This document shows positions 25,234 to 33,729 of a stretch of 64,000 nt of DNA, piece after piece. The DNA is taken from assembly GCF_041154385.1 (NCBI RefSeq), contig NZ_AP028929.1, positions 1,612,001 to 1,676,000 on the forward strand. Direction: 5' to 3'. The stretch's first letter is position 1; the number at the start of each line of letters is the position of its first letter. Both the position numbers and the translations under genes were made by a program. Origin of the DNA: Streptococcus sp. SN-1 (lineage in GTDB: Bacteria; Bacillota; Bacilli; Lactobacillales; Streptococcaceae). Below the pieces are notes generated by a model that did no database searches, was not told the origin of the DNA, and was given only the letters and a program-made list of their open reading frames with translations.

Positions 25234-27030
25234 TTACTCTCCCAACTGGGCGCTGTAGGAGATAATCTGGTCAACTGTATCTGATAAGAACTGGATGGTA
25301 TCACGGAGTGGTTTGTCTGTTGAAATATCAGCACCGATAATCATAGCTGACTCAAGTGGTGTCTTGCTACCACCTGATTTGAGGAGATTGAGCCAGTCCT
25401 CAGCTCCAGTTTCTGAATTTTTTAGATGAAGGTAACCAGCAGTCGAGATGACTAGTCCTGCTGAGTAAGTGTAACTATACAAGCCCATGTAGTAGTGAGC
25501 TTGGCGCATCCAAGTCAGTGCCGCATCATCGTCGATTTCAATAGCATCGCCCCAAAAATCTGTCAAAACTTCCTTCATAATGCTATTTAGTTTGCTTGCT
25601 CCAAAGGTTTCTCCTTCTTCAATCAATGTATACACCTTACGCTGGAAGGCTGCTTCCAAGAGGTGGGTAATAAAGTTATGGAAGTAGGTATCTGTCAAGC
25701 GATGGGCAAGAGCGAAACGTTTTTGACGTGGGTCGTCAGATTGGTGCTCCAAGTAGTCACTGAGAAGCAATTCATTGAAGGTTGACGGTGCTTCAACATA
25801 GTAGGTCGACATATGGGCGTTGAAATAGCTTTGGTGATTGTCTGAAAAGATGAATTGACCAGAATGCCCAATTTCATGAATCAAGGTATAAACATCGCTC
25901 AAACGACCTGTCCAGCTCATGAGGACATAAGGGTGCACGCGATATGGATCCGCCGCATAACCACCAGAATCCTTGCCACTGTTAGCAGCAAAGTCCACCC
26001 AGCGCTCTTCTTGATAGCGATCAACTTCCTGACAATATTCTTGTCCCAAAGGTTCTACGGACTTCATGACCAAATCATAGGCATCGTCAATAGTCACTTC
26101 AGGATTGAGGGCGCTGTCCAAGTCCAATTTCCAGTCCGCAAAGGTCATCTTTTCAAGACCATTGACCTTGGCAACATGCTTGAGATATCGCTGAGCGACT
26201 GGCGCAAAGTCCTTCATGATGAGGTCAATCTGGCGATCAAACATAGCACGGTCCACTTCCTGCTCAGCTAGAAGATAATCAAAAACTGATTCGTAGCCCT
26301 TCATATCTGCCAATAGTTTTTCAGACTTGACTTGGGCTAGATAGGCTGCTGCAGCCGTATTTTGGTGCTTACGAAGACCTTCTGAGAAGGAACGGAAAGA
26401 TTTCTCACGAACCTCAGCATCCTCATGGTTTTGGTAGAAGTTTTCATAGGTGACAAAGCTGTTTTTGTAGGTCTTGCCATGGGCTTCAAAGTCAGCCATT
26501 TCAAAATCCCCAGCTCGCATCTTAGTGTAAATGTCCTGTGGACTGTAGAAAACTTCACCCAGATTGGTCAAGGCCTTTTCTACATCAGCCCCTAGGTAGT
26601 GGGCTTTTTTGATTTTTGCCTGACGAATAGCTGCCGTCAAATGAGGCAATTTACCCAAACGGTCCAAGACTTCCTCGTCTGCTGCCACTAGAGCATCGTC
26701 AAAGAAGGTCAAGGCTACACTGGCATCTGTTTCAAATTCCATCCCAGCTTGGGCAATATTAGCAAATTCGTCATTGCTATAATCTGTCGTCTGAGGCATA
26801 AAGCCATAGTTGCCAATATGGCTCATCTGAATGTAGATTTGTTCCAATTCCGCAAAGGCCTTCTCAAAATCCTCAAAAGTATGAAGATTACCTTTGTAAT
26901 CACGGCTAAATTGATTAATGTCTTCTCGAGCCTTCTCGATTGCACGCAAGAAATCTTCACGATCTTGGTATAGGGCTGTTAAATCCCACAGTTCCTTCTC
27001 TGGAAATTCTGAACGGTGTTTTTGTTCCAT
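25234..27030 (-). CDS. pepF: Oligoendopeptidase F
   Basis: 598-residue M3B metallopeptidase hydrolysing short oligopeptides in the cytosol. The zinc motif HEIGHSGQF near residue 390 gives both histidines and the catalytic glutamate, and the third ligand region follows in VEAPSTFNELLLSDYL. Length is normal for PepF/PepB. The ATG at 27028-27030 is preceded by AGAGG. It is followed (downstream) by the MITE-like repeat whose hairpin can serve as a terminator. Expected to recycle peptides imported by Opp systems. Confidence 0.96.
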   Translation of the reverse strand: MEQKHRSEFPEKELWDLTALYQDREDFLRAIEKAREDINQFSRDYKGNLHTFEDFEKAFAELEQIYIQMSHIGNYGFMPQTTDYSNDEFANIAQAGMEFETDASVALTFFDDALVAADEEVLDRLGKLPHLTAAIRQAKIKKAHYLGADVEKALTNLGEVFYSPQDIYTKMRAGDFEMADFEAHGKTYKNSFVTYENFYQNHEDAEVREKSFRSFSEGLRKHQNTAAAAYLAQVKSEKLLADMKGYESVFDYLLAEQEVDRAMFDRQIDLIMKDFAPVAQRYLKHVAKVNGLEKMTFADWKLDLDSALNPEVTIDDAYDLVMKSVEPLGQEYCQEVDRYQEERWVDFAANSGKDSGGYAADPYRVHPYVLMSWTGRLSDVYTLIHEIGHSGQFIFSDNHQSYFNAHMSTYYVEAPSTFNELLLSDYLEHQSDDPRQKRFALAHRLTDTYFHNFITHLLEAAFQRKVYTLIEEGETFGASKLNSIMKEVLTDFWGDAIEIDDDAALTWMRQAHYYMGLYSYTYSAGLVISTAGYLHLKNSETGAEDWLNLLKSGGSKTPLESAMIIGADISTDKPLRDTIQFLSDTVDQIISYSAQLGE

Positions 27031-27040
27031 TTTCTTCCTC

Positions 27041-27784
27041 TCATTTCTCTAATTCTAATAAAACACTAAGGGCTGATAAGGCGTAAAGCGGTGCTGTTTC
27101 TGCTCGCAAAATGCGAGGGCCAAGTCCTGCTAAGACTGATCCCTTAGCTTCAAAACTCTCAATTTCTGCAGGTGACAAGCCACCTTCTGGACCAAAGATA
27201 AAGAGCAATTTGTCTCCTTTCTCGAGTCCAGTAACTGCTTGTAAAAGCGCAGCGCTTTCTCCTTCTTTGGCCGACTCTTCATATGCCACTACTATAGAGT
27301 CAAACTGGTCCAGTTGAGCTAGAAAGTCTGATTTTTTCTCGAAAAGTGTGACACTTGGTACTAGATTACGCTTGCTTTGTTCTGCTGCTCCAAGGGCAAT
27401 TTTTTCTAGTTTTTCAATCTTTTTACCCAATTTCTTGCCATCCCATTTGGCGACCGACCAATCGGCAGGGAAGGACCAAATCTGGCTGGCGCCCAGTTCG
27501 GTTACTTTTTGAGTGATAAACTCCAGCTTGTCTCCCTTGGGGAAGCCAGATGCGATAGTCACCTGGACTGGCAGTTCCACATTGTCATCTAGTTCTTCTA
27601 CCAATTCAAACTGACGAGCTTCCACATCCAAGACGCGCGCCAAACGTTTAATTCCATCATCAAAGACTAAGGTCACCTCATCATCTTCTTTCAAGCGCAT
27701 AACCTGAAACATATGCTTGCTGGTTTCCTTGTCCTCGATGGTGACAGGAGAGATAGCACTGCCTTTGACAAAATACTGTTGCAT
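27041..27784 (-). CDS. rsmE: 16S rRNA m3U1498 methyltransferase RsmE
   Basis: 247-residue SPOUT methyltransferase that methylates U1498 of 16S rRNA. The N-terminal PUA-like part (MQQYFVKGSAISPVTIEDKE) leads to the knot region with FIFGPEGGLSPAEIESFE near residue 195 and LGPRILRAETAPLYALSAL near the end. The ATG at 27782-27784 is chosen because GGAGG lies five bases upstream. An upstream start inside prmA would add four residues. The gene follows prmA at one base, so the two rRNA/ribosomal-protein methylases are coupled. Confidence 0.95.
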   Translation of the reverse strand: MQQYFVKGSAISPVTIEDKETSKHMFQVMRLKEDDEVTLVFDDGIKRLARVLDVEARQFELVEELDDNVELPVQVTIASGFPKGDKLEFITQKVTELGASQIWSFPADWSVAKWDGKKLGKKIEKLEKIALGAAEQSKRNLVPSVTLFEKKSDFLAQLDQFDSIVVAYEESAKEGESAALLQAVTGLEKGDKLLFIFGPEGGLSPAEIESFEAKGSVLAGLGPRILRAETAPLYALSALSVLLELEK

Positions 27785-27785
27785 G

Positions 27786-28736
27786 CTAGCCTCCAATCAC
27801 ACCGGAAATATCCTTGGTTTTCTTAAAGACACAGGCATTCCATTCCCCTTGAACCATGTGAGTTTCGAGGAAAAATCCAGCTGACTCAGCCGACTCGCGC
27901 ACCATATCCCACTTGTCCTTGATAATGCCACTCATGATCAGGTAGCCTTCATCCTTAACCAAACGATAAGCATCATCCGTCAGATGAACGAGGATATCAG
28001 CCAAGATATTAGCTACAATCACATCTGCCTCAATCTCAACTCCCTTAAGCAAGTCTCCTGTTGCTACATGGATGTTTTCCATGCCAGGGTTGAGCTCAAT
28101 ATTTTCCTGAGCAACACGAACCGCCACATCATCTAGGTCATAGGCGAAAATTTCCTTAGCTCCAAGTAGCGAGCTAGCAATGGAGAGGACGCCTGATCCA
28201 GTACCCACATCTAGCACTGTTTCCCCACCACGAAGAACCTGTTCCAAGGCAAAAAGGCTCATCTTGGTCGTTGGATGGGTTCCTGTTCCAAAGGCCATAC
28301 CAGGATCTAGCTTGATAATCTTTTCTCCCGCAGTCGCCTCGTATTCTGTCCAAGAGGGAACGATAGTCAAATCATGAGTGATACGAGCTGGCTCATAGTA
28401 TTTCTTCCAGTTGTCTGCCCAGTCTTCCTCAGCCAAGGCAGTTGTCCCCATCTTGACCTCTCCCAGATCCATAAAATCGGTTAAGTCTGCTAAGCGAGCC
28501 TGCAAATCCGCTTCAACCGCTGCTACATCAACCGTTTCAGGGTAGTAGGCGGTCACAACGATTTCATCTTGTTGCTCGACCTCTGGAAAAATCTCGCCGA
28601 AACGGTCAATATTTCCCACATAGTCCATACTGTCTTCGATTGCGACTCCTTGCGCTCCCAGCTCAATCAAGAGATTGGAAACTAACTCCTCCCCCTCACG
28701 CTTCACTGTAACTTTTAACTCTTGCCATATTTCCAT
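27786..28736 (-). CDS. prmA: Ribosomal protein L11 methyltransferase PrmA
   Basis: 316-residue SAM-dependent methyltransferase that modifies ribosomal protein L11. An N-terminal substrate domain ([19 protein letters not shown]) is followed by the Rossmann core with [18 protein letters not shown] near residue 185, and [16 protein letters not shown] as the NPPF-like motif equivalent. The ATG at 28734-28736 is preferred over a longer frame because it gives the usual length and N-terminus. It is followed directly by rsmE. Housekeeping role in ribosome maturation. Confidence 0.95.
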   Translation of the reverse strand: MEIWQELKVTVKREGEELVSNLLIELGAQGVAIEDSMDYVGNIDRFGEIFPEVEQQDEIVVTAYYPETVDVAAVEADLQARLADLTDFMDLGEVKMGTTALAEEDWADNWKKYYEPARITHDLTIVPSWTEYEATAGEKIIKLDPGMAFGTGTHPTTKMSLFALEQVLRGGETVLDVGTGSGVLSIASSLLGAKEIFAYDLDDVAVRVAQENIELNPGMENIHVATGDLLKGVEIEADVIVANILADILVHLTDDAYRLVKDEGYLIMSGIIKDKWDMVRESAESAGFFLETHMVQGEWNACVFKKTKDISGVIGG

Positions 28737-28839
28737 ATTTAAGATACCAAGCCCGTAAAACACAAAACCAAAATAGGAAATTCTCTGAAGACGCTTGTGT
28801 CTAAGAGAAGTTTATCTTTTTGGTACAGTGTTTAGGGCG

Positions 28840-28866
28840 GGTTCAGTTTAGAAATTTAACTGAACC
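28840..28866. other. Hairpin upstream of prmA
   Basis: GGTTCAGTT (28840-28848) pairs perfectly with AACTGAACC (28858-28866). No T tract follows on either strand, so it is not an obvious terminator. It lies between the Nudix gene end and prmA and may be a processing site or regulatory structure. Confidence 0.45.
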
Positions 28867-28873
28867 ATCCTTT

Positions 28874-29302
28874 CTAATCACTTACTTTTAAATAATCCCT
28901 CAATCTACTCTGCAACTGCGGAACTACTTGACTGGATGTCAAAAATTCCTCAATGTTCATCAGTTTATAGGCTTGCCCTTCATCTCCAAATACGATACTG
29001 TCAAACTGATTCTGTGTCAACTGTCCAACTAGAAATACAGATTGTTTATCTGCAAAAAGCATACTTGGATAAACCTTACTCCAAAGCAGACAATCCTCAA
29101 TCAGATGAATTCCCAGTTCTTCATAAACTTCACGCGCCACGCACTCAAAAGGACTTTCATCACCTTCACGTCCACCGCCTGGAAGTTCCCACATATTGGG
29201 CCAGGGAATGTTTGCCTTATCATCGCGTAAGATAGTCAAGAGCTTATCCCCACAAAACAAAGCAATCTTACAACCTGTGAAATCAGAAATCTCTACTTCC
29301 AT
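28874..29302 (-). CDS. Nudix hydrolase
   Basis: 142-residue Nudix protein with a clear Nudix box GGGREGDESPFECVAREV followed by YEELGI (residues about 42-65), which binds the metal and cleaves nucleoside diphosphates linked to another group. Substrate cannot be deduced. The N-terminus MEVEISDFTGCKIALF fits a small MutT-like enzyme. The gene starts one base after the stop of the membrane protease gene, so the two are likely in one transcript. It may clean up damaged nucleotides. Confidence 0.88.
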   Translation of the reverse strand: MEVEISDFTGCKIALFCGDKLLTILRDDKANIPWPNMWELPGGGREGDESPFECVAREVYEELGIHLIEDCLLWSKVYPSMLFADKQSVFLVGQLTQNQFDSIVFGDEGQAYKLMNIEEFLTSSQVVPQLQSRLRDYLKVSD

Positions 29303-29303
29303 G

Positions 29304-30371
29304 TTAGACTCCTTCGGTTAATTCCTTTTCCAGCTCGGATAACCAGTTTTGATAATAGCTTTTCTCATCCCGTAACATCCGGCTGCTATTCATTTTCTGT
29401 CTAGCAATCTTCATAGCCTTGTGAGTTTGAACTACATCTTTCTTTACCCTAAATTGATACCAAGCTTGAATGACCTGCATATCTGCTGTTTTTAGAGATA
29501 AAAAGGATTTGACCCCTCGAATACTTGCATATTCTTCCGCTTTCTTATTATCTCCTTCCATCAGAGCAATTTGAAGAAGGTATAATTGAGAAATAGTTTT
29601 AGACATTGAATTATTTGTTTTCTCTAGCACAGACTGAAACTGTTGCTTTGCAAGCTCTATATTATCATCCAATATGAATACCAACCCCTGAAGAGTCTGA
29701 ACACTTTCTGCAAAACTCCCTCTCGCCTCCTCATCAACAGGCATGATAAAGTCTTTTAAATCATATTCTTGAGGAGCTAGCAAGGTCTGGGCAGAATGCC
29801 TCAACATCAAGTAGGCGTATTTCGTATTTTCAGGGTGTTGTAGCAATTCCCAAATTTTTGCGCCATCGGTGATGCCGACTGGCAAAATGTTATTTAGGAA
29901 GAAAGACAAATTAAGAAAAATCCAAGTCCCTGCAAAATACCAGCTTCTTGTCAAAAATCCAAACACTATCGCCAATAATATCAAGCTGAGATGAACCATC
30001 AAGCCTCCTGAAAGCATCAGGAGGATTCTTTGATCGCTTTCATCCTCTTTTAAACCAATGTATTGAGCACCAACATTTTTCAGAATGGCTGTTCTACTAA
30101 GACGAAACTTGCCTGACTTTTTGGTCAAAATAAAATGTCCTAATCCAAAAGCCACCAGCCGATAGCCTGTCAAGTAGCCACAAAAAGCATGTCCCAGCTC
30201 ATGAAGAATAAAGATTAAATACATACTTAGAAGAGCGAAGGCATAACCAAAAGCAAAGACTAAAACTGCGGAATACCCCAGCTCTGCAAATGCCATTGTT
30301 CCACAAGCAAAAGCCAGCATAATAAAGACAACAGCTAGCACATAAACCAAATAAATCCCAATTTTCTTCAT
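29304..30371 (-). CDS. M50-family intramembrane metalloprotease-like protein
   Basis: 355-residue membrane protein from the ATG at 30369-30371 (GGAG upstream). The first 70 residues hold two membrane segments ending in FILHELGHAFCGYLTGY, the HExxH zinc motif of site-2 proteases. A later segment has NNILPVGITDGAKIWELL, where the NxxPxxxxDG-type motif supplies the third ligand. The C-terminal 150 residues are soluble and helical (LAKQQFQSVLEKTNNSM), resembling a TPR-like domain. Such proteins cleave membrane-bound substrates, but this one lacks a PDZ domain and its target is unknown. It lies between DUF3013 and Nudix genes on the same strand. Confidence 0.8.
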   Translation of the reverse strand: MKKIGIYLVYVLAVVFIMLAFACGTMAFAELGYSAVLVFAFGYAFALLSMYLIFILHELGHAFCGYLTGYRLVAFGLGHFILTKKSGKFRLSRTAILKNVGAQYIGLKEDESDQRILLMLSGGLMVHLSLILLAIVFGFLTRSWYFAGTWIFLNLSFFLNNILPVGITDGAKIWELLQHPENTKYAYLMLRHSAQTLLAPQEYDLKDFIMPVDEEARGSFAESVQTLQGLVFILDDNIELAKQQFQSVLEKTNNSMSKTISQLYLLQIALMEGDNKKAEEYASIRGVKSFLSLKTADMQVIQAWYQFRVKKDVVQTHKAMKIARQKMNSSRMLRDEKSYYQNWLSELEKELTEGV

Positions 30372-30389
30372 AACATCTCCAACCAACTC

Positions 30390-30860
30390 CTAGTATCTTG
30401 GATAAGGATAAAACTCTCCCTCTTCCAAGCCAACTTTTCCTTCTTCAAAGACTTCTTGGTTCCATTCCATGACAAATTCTTCTGCTTCTGGGTCTTCCAA
30501 AAAGTCCATAAGGGCATCTAGCCCAACCTCAGCAGTATCTTTTAGGAATAGTGCAAAATAGTTTAAAAATTCGCGAGAAAAGCCTTTTTTAGGCAAGTAA
30601 GGTATGACAGTCAAATAGTCTTCCTCATTGACGGTTGATTTGGCAGGATTGTAAAAAAGCACTGCTTCTTCAAAGAGAATATCATCCGATGAAACCTCTC
30701 CGTCTTCATCTACCATCTCCACACCTGTAGCGTTTTGCGCTTCCAATAGAAAACTCACTTCAACCGCGTGGTTGCGCTTGTCCCAACTAATCTCAAAGTC
30801 AAAGGGAAAATTCTTCTCCAACTCTTCCTCTAAAACATCTAAAAATCCGTATGTTGCCAT
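30390..30860 (-). CDS. DUF3013-like acidic protein
   Basis: 156-residue, strongly acidic cytosolic protein (MATYGFLDVLEEELEKNFPF, then many D and E residues, ending EEGEFYPYPRY). No membrane segment, cofactor motif or repeat is visible. It matches my memory of the streptococcal DUF3013 family, which has no known function. It is first of a likely three-gene unit with the M50 protease and the Nudix gene, and it is divergent from rarA. Confidence 0.75.
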   Translation of the reverse strand: MATYGFLDVLEEELEKNFPFDFEISWDKRNHAVEVSFLLEAQNATGVEMVDEDGEVSSDDILFEEAVLFYNPAKSTVNEEDYLTVIPYLPKKGFSREFLNYFALFLKDTAEVGLDALMDFLEDPEAEEFVMEWNQEVFEEGKVGLEEGEFYPYPRY

Positions 30861-30975
30861 TTTGTCCTCTTTCTATGCGACTCTTAAATCGCCCCGATTG
30901 CTCGGAAATATGCTAAAATAGATACTACCATCTTACCACATATACATCAGAAAATCCACGTTAGAAAGGACTGCT

Positions 30976-32247
30976 ATGCCAGACAATCTCGCGCTTCGCA
31001 TGCGCCCTAAAACCATCGACCAGGTCATCGGTCAGGAGCATCTGGTCGGACCTGGAAAAATCATCCGTCGCATGGTGGAAGCCAATCGCCTGTCCTCCAT
31101 GATTCTCTACGGACCTCCAGGAATCGGCAAGACCAGTATTGCCTCTGCCATCGCTGGAACTACTAAGTATGCCTTTCGAACTTTCAATGCGACAGTTGAT
31201 AGTAAAAAGCGACTGCAAGAAATCGCCGAAGAGGCTAAATTCTCTGGTGGTCTCGTCCTATTGCTAGACGAGATTCATAGACTAGATAAAACCAAGCAAG
31301 ACTTCCTCTTACCTCTCTTGGAAAGTGGTCTGGTCATCATGATTGGCGCTACGACTGAAAATCCTTTCTTCTCTGTCACTCCTGCCATTCGTAGCCGTGT
31401 TCAAATTTTTGAGTTGGAACCTCTGTCTAACCAAGACATCAAAGAGGCTCTGCAAATAGCTCTAAGTAACCCTGAGCGTGGTTTTGATTTTCCAGTAGAA
31501 CTAGATGAGGATGCGCTGGATTTTATTGCTACCTCTACAAACGGAGACCTTCGCTCTGCCTTCAACTCACTGGACTTGGCTGTTCTCTCTACCCCTGAGA
31601 ATGACGAGGGCATTCGCCATATCACCCTCGACATCATGGAAAATAGCCTGCAACGGAGCTATATTACCATGGACAAGGATGGAGATGGCCACTATGATGT
31701 TCTCTCAGCCCTGCAAAAGTCTATCCGTGGCTCAGATGTGGATGCCAGTCTCCACTATGCTGCCCGCTTGATTGAGGCTGGTGATTTGCCAAGTCTCGCT
31801 CGTCGCTTGACTGTTATCGCCTATGAAGATATCGGCTTAGCCAATCCTGAAGCTCAGATTCACACCGTGACTGCTCTGGATGCTGCCCAAAAGATTGGGT
31901 TCCCAGAAGCCCGCATTCTCATTGCCAATGTCGTCATTGATTTGGCCCTTTCTCCAAAATCCAACTCAGCCTATGTAGCTATGAATAAGGCTCTTGCCGA
32001 CCTCAAAACATCAGGGCACTTGCCTATTCCGCGACACCTGCGTGATGGGCACTACAGTGGAAGCAAGGAACTGGGGAATGCCCAAGACTATCTCTATCCA
32101 CACAACTATCCTGGAAATTGGGTCAAGCAAGACTATCTACCAGAAAAAATTCGTAATCATCACTATTTCCAAGCAGAAGATACTGGTAAATATGAACGGG
32201 CTTTGGCTCAAAGAAAGGAAGCTATCGACCGTTTGCGAAAAATCTGA
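30976..32247 (+). CDS. rarA: Replication-associated recombination ATPase RarA (MgsA)
   Basis: 423-residue AAA+ ATPase of the RarA/WRNIP1 family that acts at stalled replication forks. It has Walker A YGPPGIGKTSIASAI near residue 45, Walker B LVLLLDEIHRLDK near 92 and sensor TTENPFF near 117. The C-terminal tetramerisation region includes YEDIGLANPEAQ and PRHLRDGHYSG. AGAAAGGA lies upstream of the ATG. The neighbours are 6S RNA and tRNA-Lys downstream, a conserved order in this genus. Confidence 0.96.
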   Translation: MPDNLALRMRPKTIDQVIGQEHLVGPGKIIRRMVEANRLSSMILYGPPGIGKTSIASAIAGTTKYAFRTFNATVDSKKRLQEIAEEAKFSGGLVLLLDEIHRLDKTKQDFLLPLLESGLVIMIGATTENPFFSVTPAIRSRVQIFELEPLSNQDIKEALQIALSNPERGFDFPVELDEDALDFIATSTNGDLRSAFNSLDLAVLSTPENDEGIRHITLDIMENSLQRSYITMDKDGDGHYDVLSALQKSIRGSDVDASLHYAARLIEAGDLPSLARRLTVIAYEDIGLANPEAQIHTVTALDAAQKIGFPEARILIANVVIDLALSPKSNSAYVAMNKALADLKTSGHLPIPRHLRDGHYSGSKELGNAQDYLYPHNYPGNWVKQDYLPEKIRNHHYFQAEDTGKYERALAQRKEAIDRLRKI

Positions 32248-32276
32248 AATCCTTTTCAAAAAATTGCACTTTCCTC

Positions 32277-32304
32277 TTGATTTTTTTTGAAAAAGTGGTA
32301 TTAT
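32277..32304 (+). promoter_or_regulatory. Promoter of 6S RNA
   Basis: -35 TTGATT (32277-32282), 16-base spacer, -10 TATTAT (32299-32304), about 12 bases upstream of the RNA's closing stem. Confidence 0.65.
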
Positions 32305-32314
32305 ATAAACATAG

Positions 32315-32507
32315 AAACGCTGTGGTGTACGACTTCACACTTAAGTGTTGACCGACTATTTTTTGTATTATTAGGGAAACAAAAGTCTTCTAACAGCATG
32401 TAGGCCGTCTCACACGGAAACAGCTTCAGTTAGAGCGAGTTGCCCACCTGCTTAATTGCGCGGGTTCAATACAAACCGTGAAGTTTCGGCACCAATACAG
32501 CTTTTTT
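32315..32507 (+). ncRNA. ssrS: 6S RNA
   Basis: The region between rarA and tRNA-Lys has no reading frame but folds as 6S RNA. The terminal stem is formed by GCTGTGGTG (from 32319) and CACC-AATACAGC (ending 32501). Long imperfect arms and a central unpaired region follow the pattern of an open promoter. A T run at 32502-32507 ends it. 6S RNA binds the housekeeping RNA polymerase and dampens transcription in slow growth. The location directly after rarA is the conserved site in Lactobacillales. Confidence 0.85.
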
Positions 32508-32511
32508 CTTT

Positions 32512-32584
32512 GCCTCCTTAGCTCAGCTGGCAGAGCAGCGGACTCTTAATCCGTGGGTCACAGGTTCGATCCCTGTAGGGGGCA
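32512..32584 (+). tRNA. tRNA-Lys (anticodon CTT)
   Basis: 73 nt cloverleaf: acceptor GCCTCCT/AGGGGGC, D arm GCTC...GAGC, anticodon stem GCGGA/TCCGT with loop CTCTTAA (CTT at 32545-32547), T arm ACAGG-TTCGATC-CCTGT. It begins four bases after the 6S T run and may be co-transcribed. A strong terminator follows. Confidence 0.96.
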
Positions 32585-32598
32585 TCTAAATACAACAG

Positions 32599-32628
32599 GA
32601 AAAAGCCTTGTAAATCAAGGCTTTTTTT
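32599..32628 (+). terminator. Terminator after tRNA-Lys
   Basis: AAAAAGCCTTG pairs with CAAGGCTTTTTTT around a five-base loop. The same terminator, with small changes, recurs at 33609, 36705 and 38078. Confidence 0.88.
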
Positions 32629-32865
32629 GCTTGTCTATAACTGATTTACCCCATCATTTGTCCCACATTTTAAATCTATCTTTTCTTTTTGAATCAAATT
32701 ACATCTTTACAAATAGTGTAAAGCCAGTTACTTTTGCTTTGATTCCATACAATATTTTCATGTAGAGAAGACAAATTTTATCTTCTCTTTTTATTTTCAA
32801 AATAATAAAAACTGATTTTCTTTTCATAAATCAGACTGAAACTTCCAAATTTTCCATTTTGTTTA

Positions 32866-32894
32866 TTGACATTTCCTCTAAAAAGGTGTATAAA
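32866..32894 (+). promoter_or_regulatory. Promoter of the DUF308 gene
   Basis: Perfect -35 TTGACA (32866-32871), 17-base spacer, -10 TATAAA (32889-32894). TATACTATACTATA repeats follow before the start codon. Confidence 0.78.
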
Positions 32895-32938
32895 ATTTTT
32901 ATTATCAAACTATACTATACTATATAGGGGGTATTGAA

Positions 32939-33454
32939 ATGAAATTTTCTAATCGTTTACTGCTATTCCTTGCAGGAGTTGTTTTTGTCCTTTTAGGACT
33001 TTTCCTATTTACAAACCCAGTAGCTAATCTTGTTGCTTACAGCTGGTGGATTGCATTTGGTTTACTGGTTTCTTCTATAGCAGCTATTTTAGGCTATTTC
33101 TCTGTACCAAAAGAGCTTCGCTCACCAGCTCATCTTTTCCAAGGGATTGTTAATCTTCTCTTAGCTCTTTACCTCGTTGCCTATGGCTTTGTGACGCTGC
33201 CAGTTGTCATTCCAACTATTTTAGGAATTTGGTTAATTGTAGAAGCCATTATAGTTTTCTTTAAAGGCAATCGTCTGGGATTGATTTTCCCTATTATTGG
33301 CAACCATATCATGTGGATAGCGTTGCTTGCATTTTTACTAGGTCTAGTGATTTTGTTCAATCCAGTAGCTACAAGTGTCTTTGTCGTTTATGTCGTTGCC
33401 TTTGCATTTTTAATTGTTGGTTTCACCTATATCCTTGATGCCTTTCGTAAATAA
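32939..33454 (+). CDS. DUF308/HdeD-like membrane protein
   Basis: 171-residue protein made almost wholly of six membrane segments in three pairs (MKFSNRLLLFLAGVVFVLLG at the start, LGIWLIVEAIIVFFKGNRLG in the middle). The internal repeat of glycine-rich helix pairs with short basic loops is typical of HdeD/DUF308 proteins, implicated in acid or envelope stress but biochemically unknown. GGGGG precedes the ATG. It has its own strong promoter and a terminator before the second tRNA-Lys. The N-terminal half of the protein at 34828-36117 has a similar layout. Confidence 0.78.
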   Translation: MKFSNRLLLFLAGVVFVLLGLFLFTNPVANLVAYSWWIAFGLLVSSIAAILGYFSVPKELRSPAHLFQGIVNLLLALYLVAYGFVTLPVVIPTILGIWLIVEAIIVFFKGNRLGLIFPIIGNHIMWIALLAFLLGLVILFNPVATSVFVVYVVAFAFLIVGFTYILDAFRK

Positions 33455-33483
33455 TCTAGCTGCCATTTTGGGCATATTAAAAT

Positions 33484-33511
33484 AGCTGGGAAGTTACATT
33501 CTCAGCTTTTT
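33484..33511 (+). terminator. Terminator after the DUF308 gene
   Basis: AGCTGGGA pairs with TCTCAGCT (one G-U), followed by TTTTTC. It stands just ahead of the second tRNA-Lys. Confidence 0.75.
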
Positions 33512-33516
33512 CTGTT

Positions 33517-33589
33517 GCCTCCTTAGCTCAGTTGGTAGAGCAGTAGACTCTTAAGCTATGGGGCGCAGGTTCGAGCCCTGCAGGGGGCA
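33517..33589 (+). tRNA. Second tRNA-Lys (CTT), with a mispair in the anticodon stem
   Basis: 73 nt with the same acceptor GCCTCCT/AGGGGGC and a good D arm and T arm (GCAGG-TTCGAGC-CCTGC). The anticodon stem is GTAGA against GCTAT, so the pair closing the loop is A-G instead of A-T. The loop CTCTTAA carries CTT at 33550-33552. A terminator precedes it and no promoter is obvious, so it may depend on read-through or be poorly expressed. It could be functional or decaying. Confidence 0.85.
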
Positions 33590-33608
33590 CATCTAAATCA
33601 ACAGAAAT

Positions 33609-33633
33609 AAGCCTTGAAACCAAGGCTTTTTTT
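33609..33633 (+). terminator. Terminator after the second tRNA-Lys
   Basis: GCCTTG/CAAGGC stem with a short loop and seven T. Confidence 0.8.
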
Positions 33634-33729
33634 AACGTCTAATAGCTTTTTGTAGAAAAGTATTTAAAAATAAAAGAGAAGAGAATCTCTCACTCTCTTC
33701 TCAGTATATCTTATTAAATTTAGTTTTTC

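Larger units (their letters stand above)
32585..32938. other. Intergenic region with possible integrase 3' remnant
   Basis: After the tRNA terminator, the minus strand reads GATTTAAAATGTGGGACAAA (about 32660-32679), resembling the ends of tyrosine integrase genes that adjoin tRNA sites. A similar stretch occurs near 36572-36596. The rest is AT-rich with no gene. A promoter for the next gene is at 32866-32894. Confidence 0.4.
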
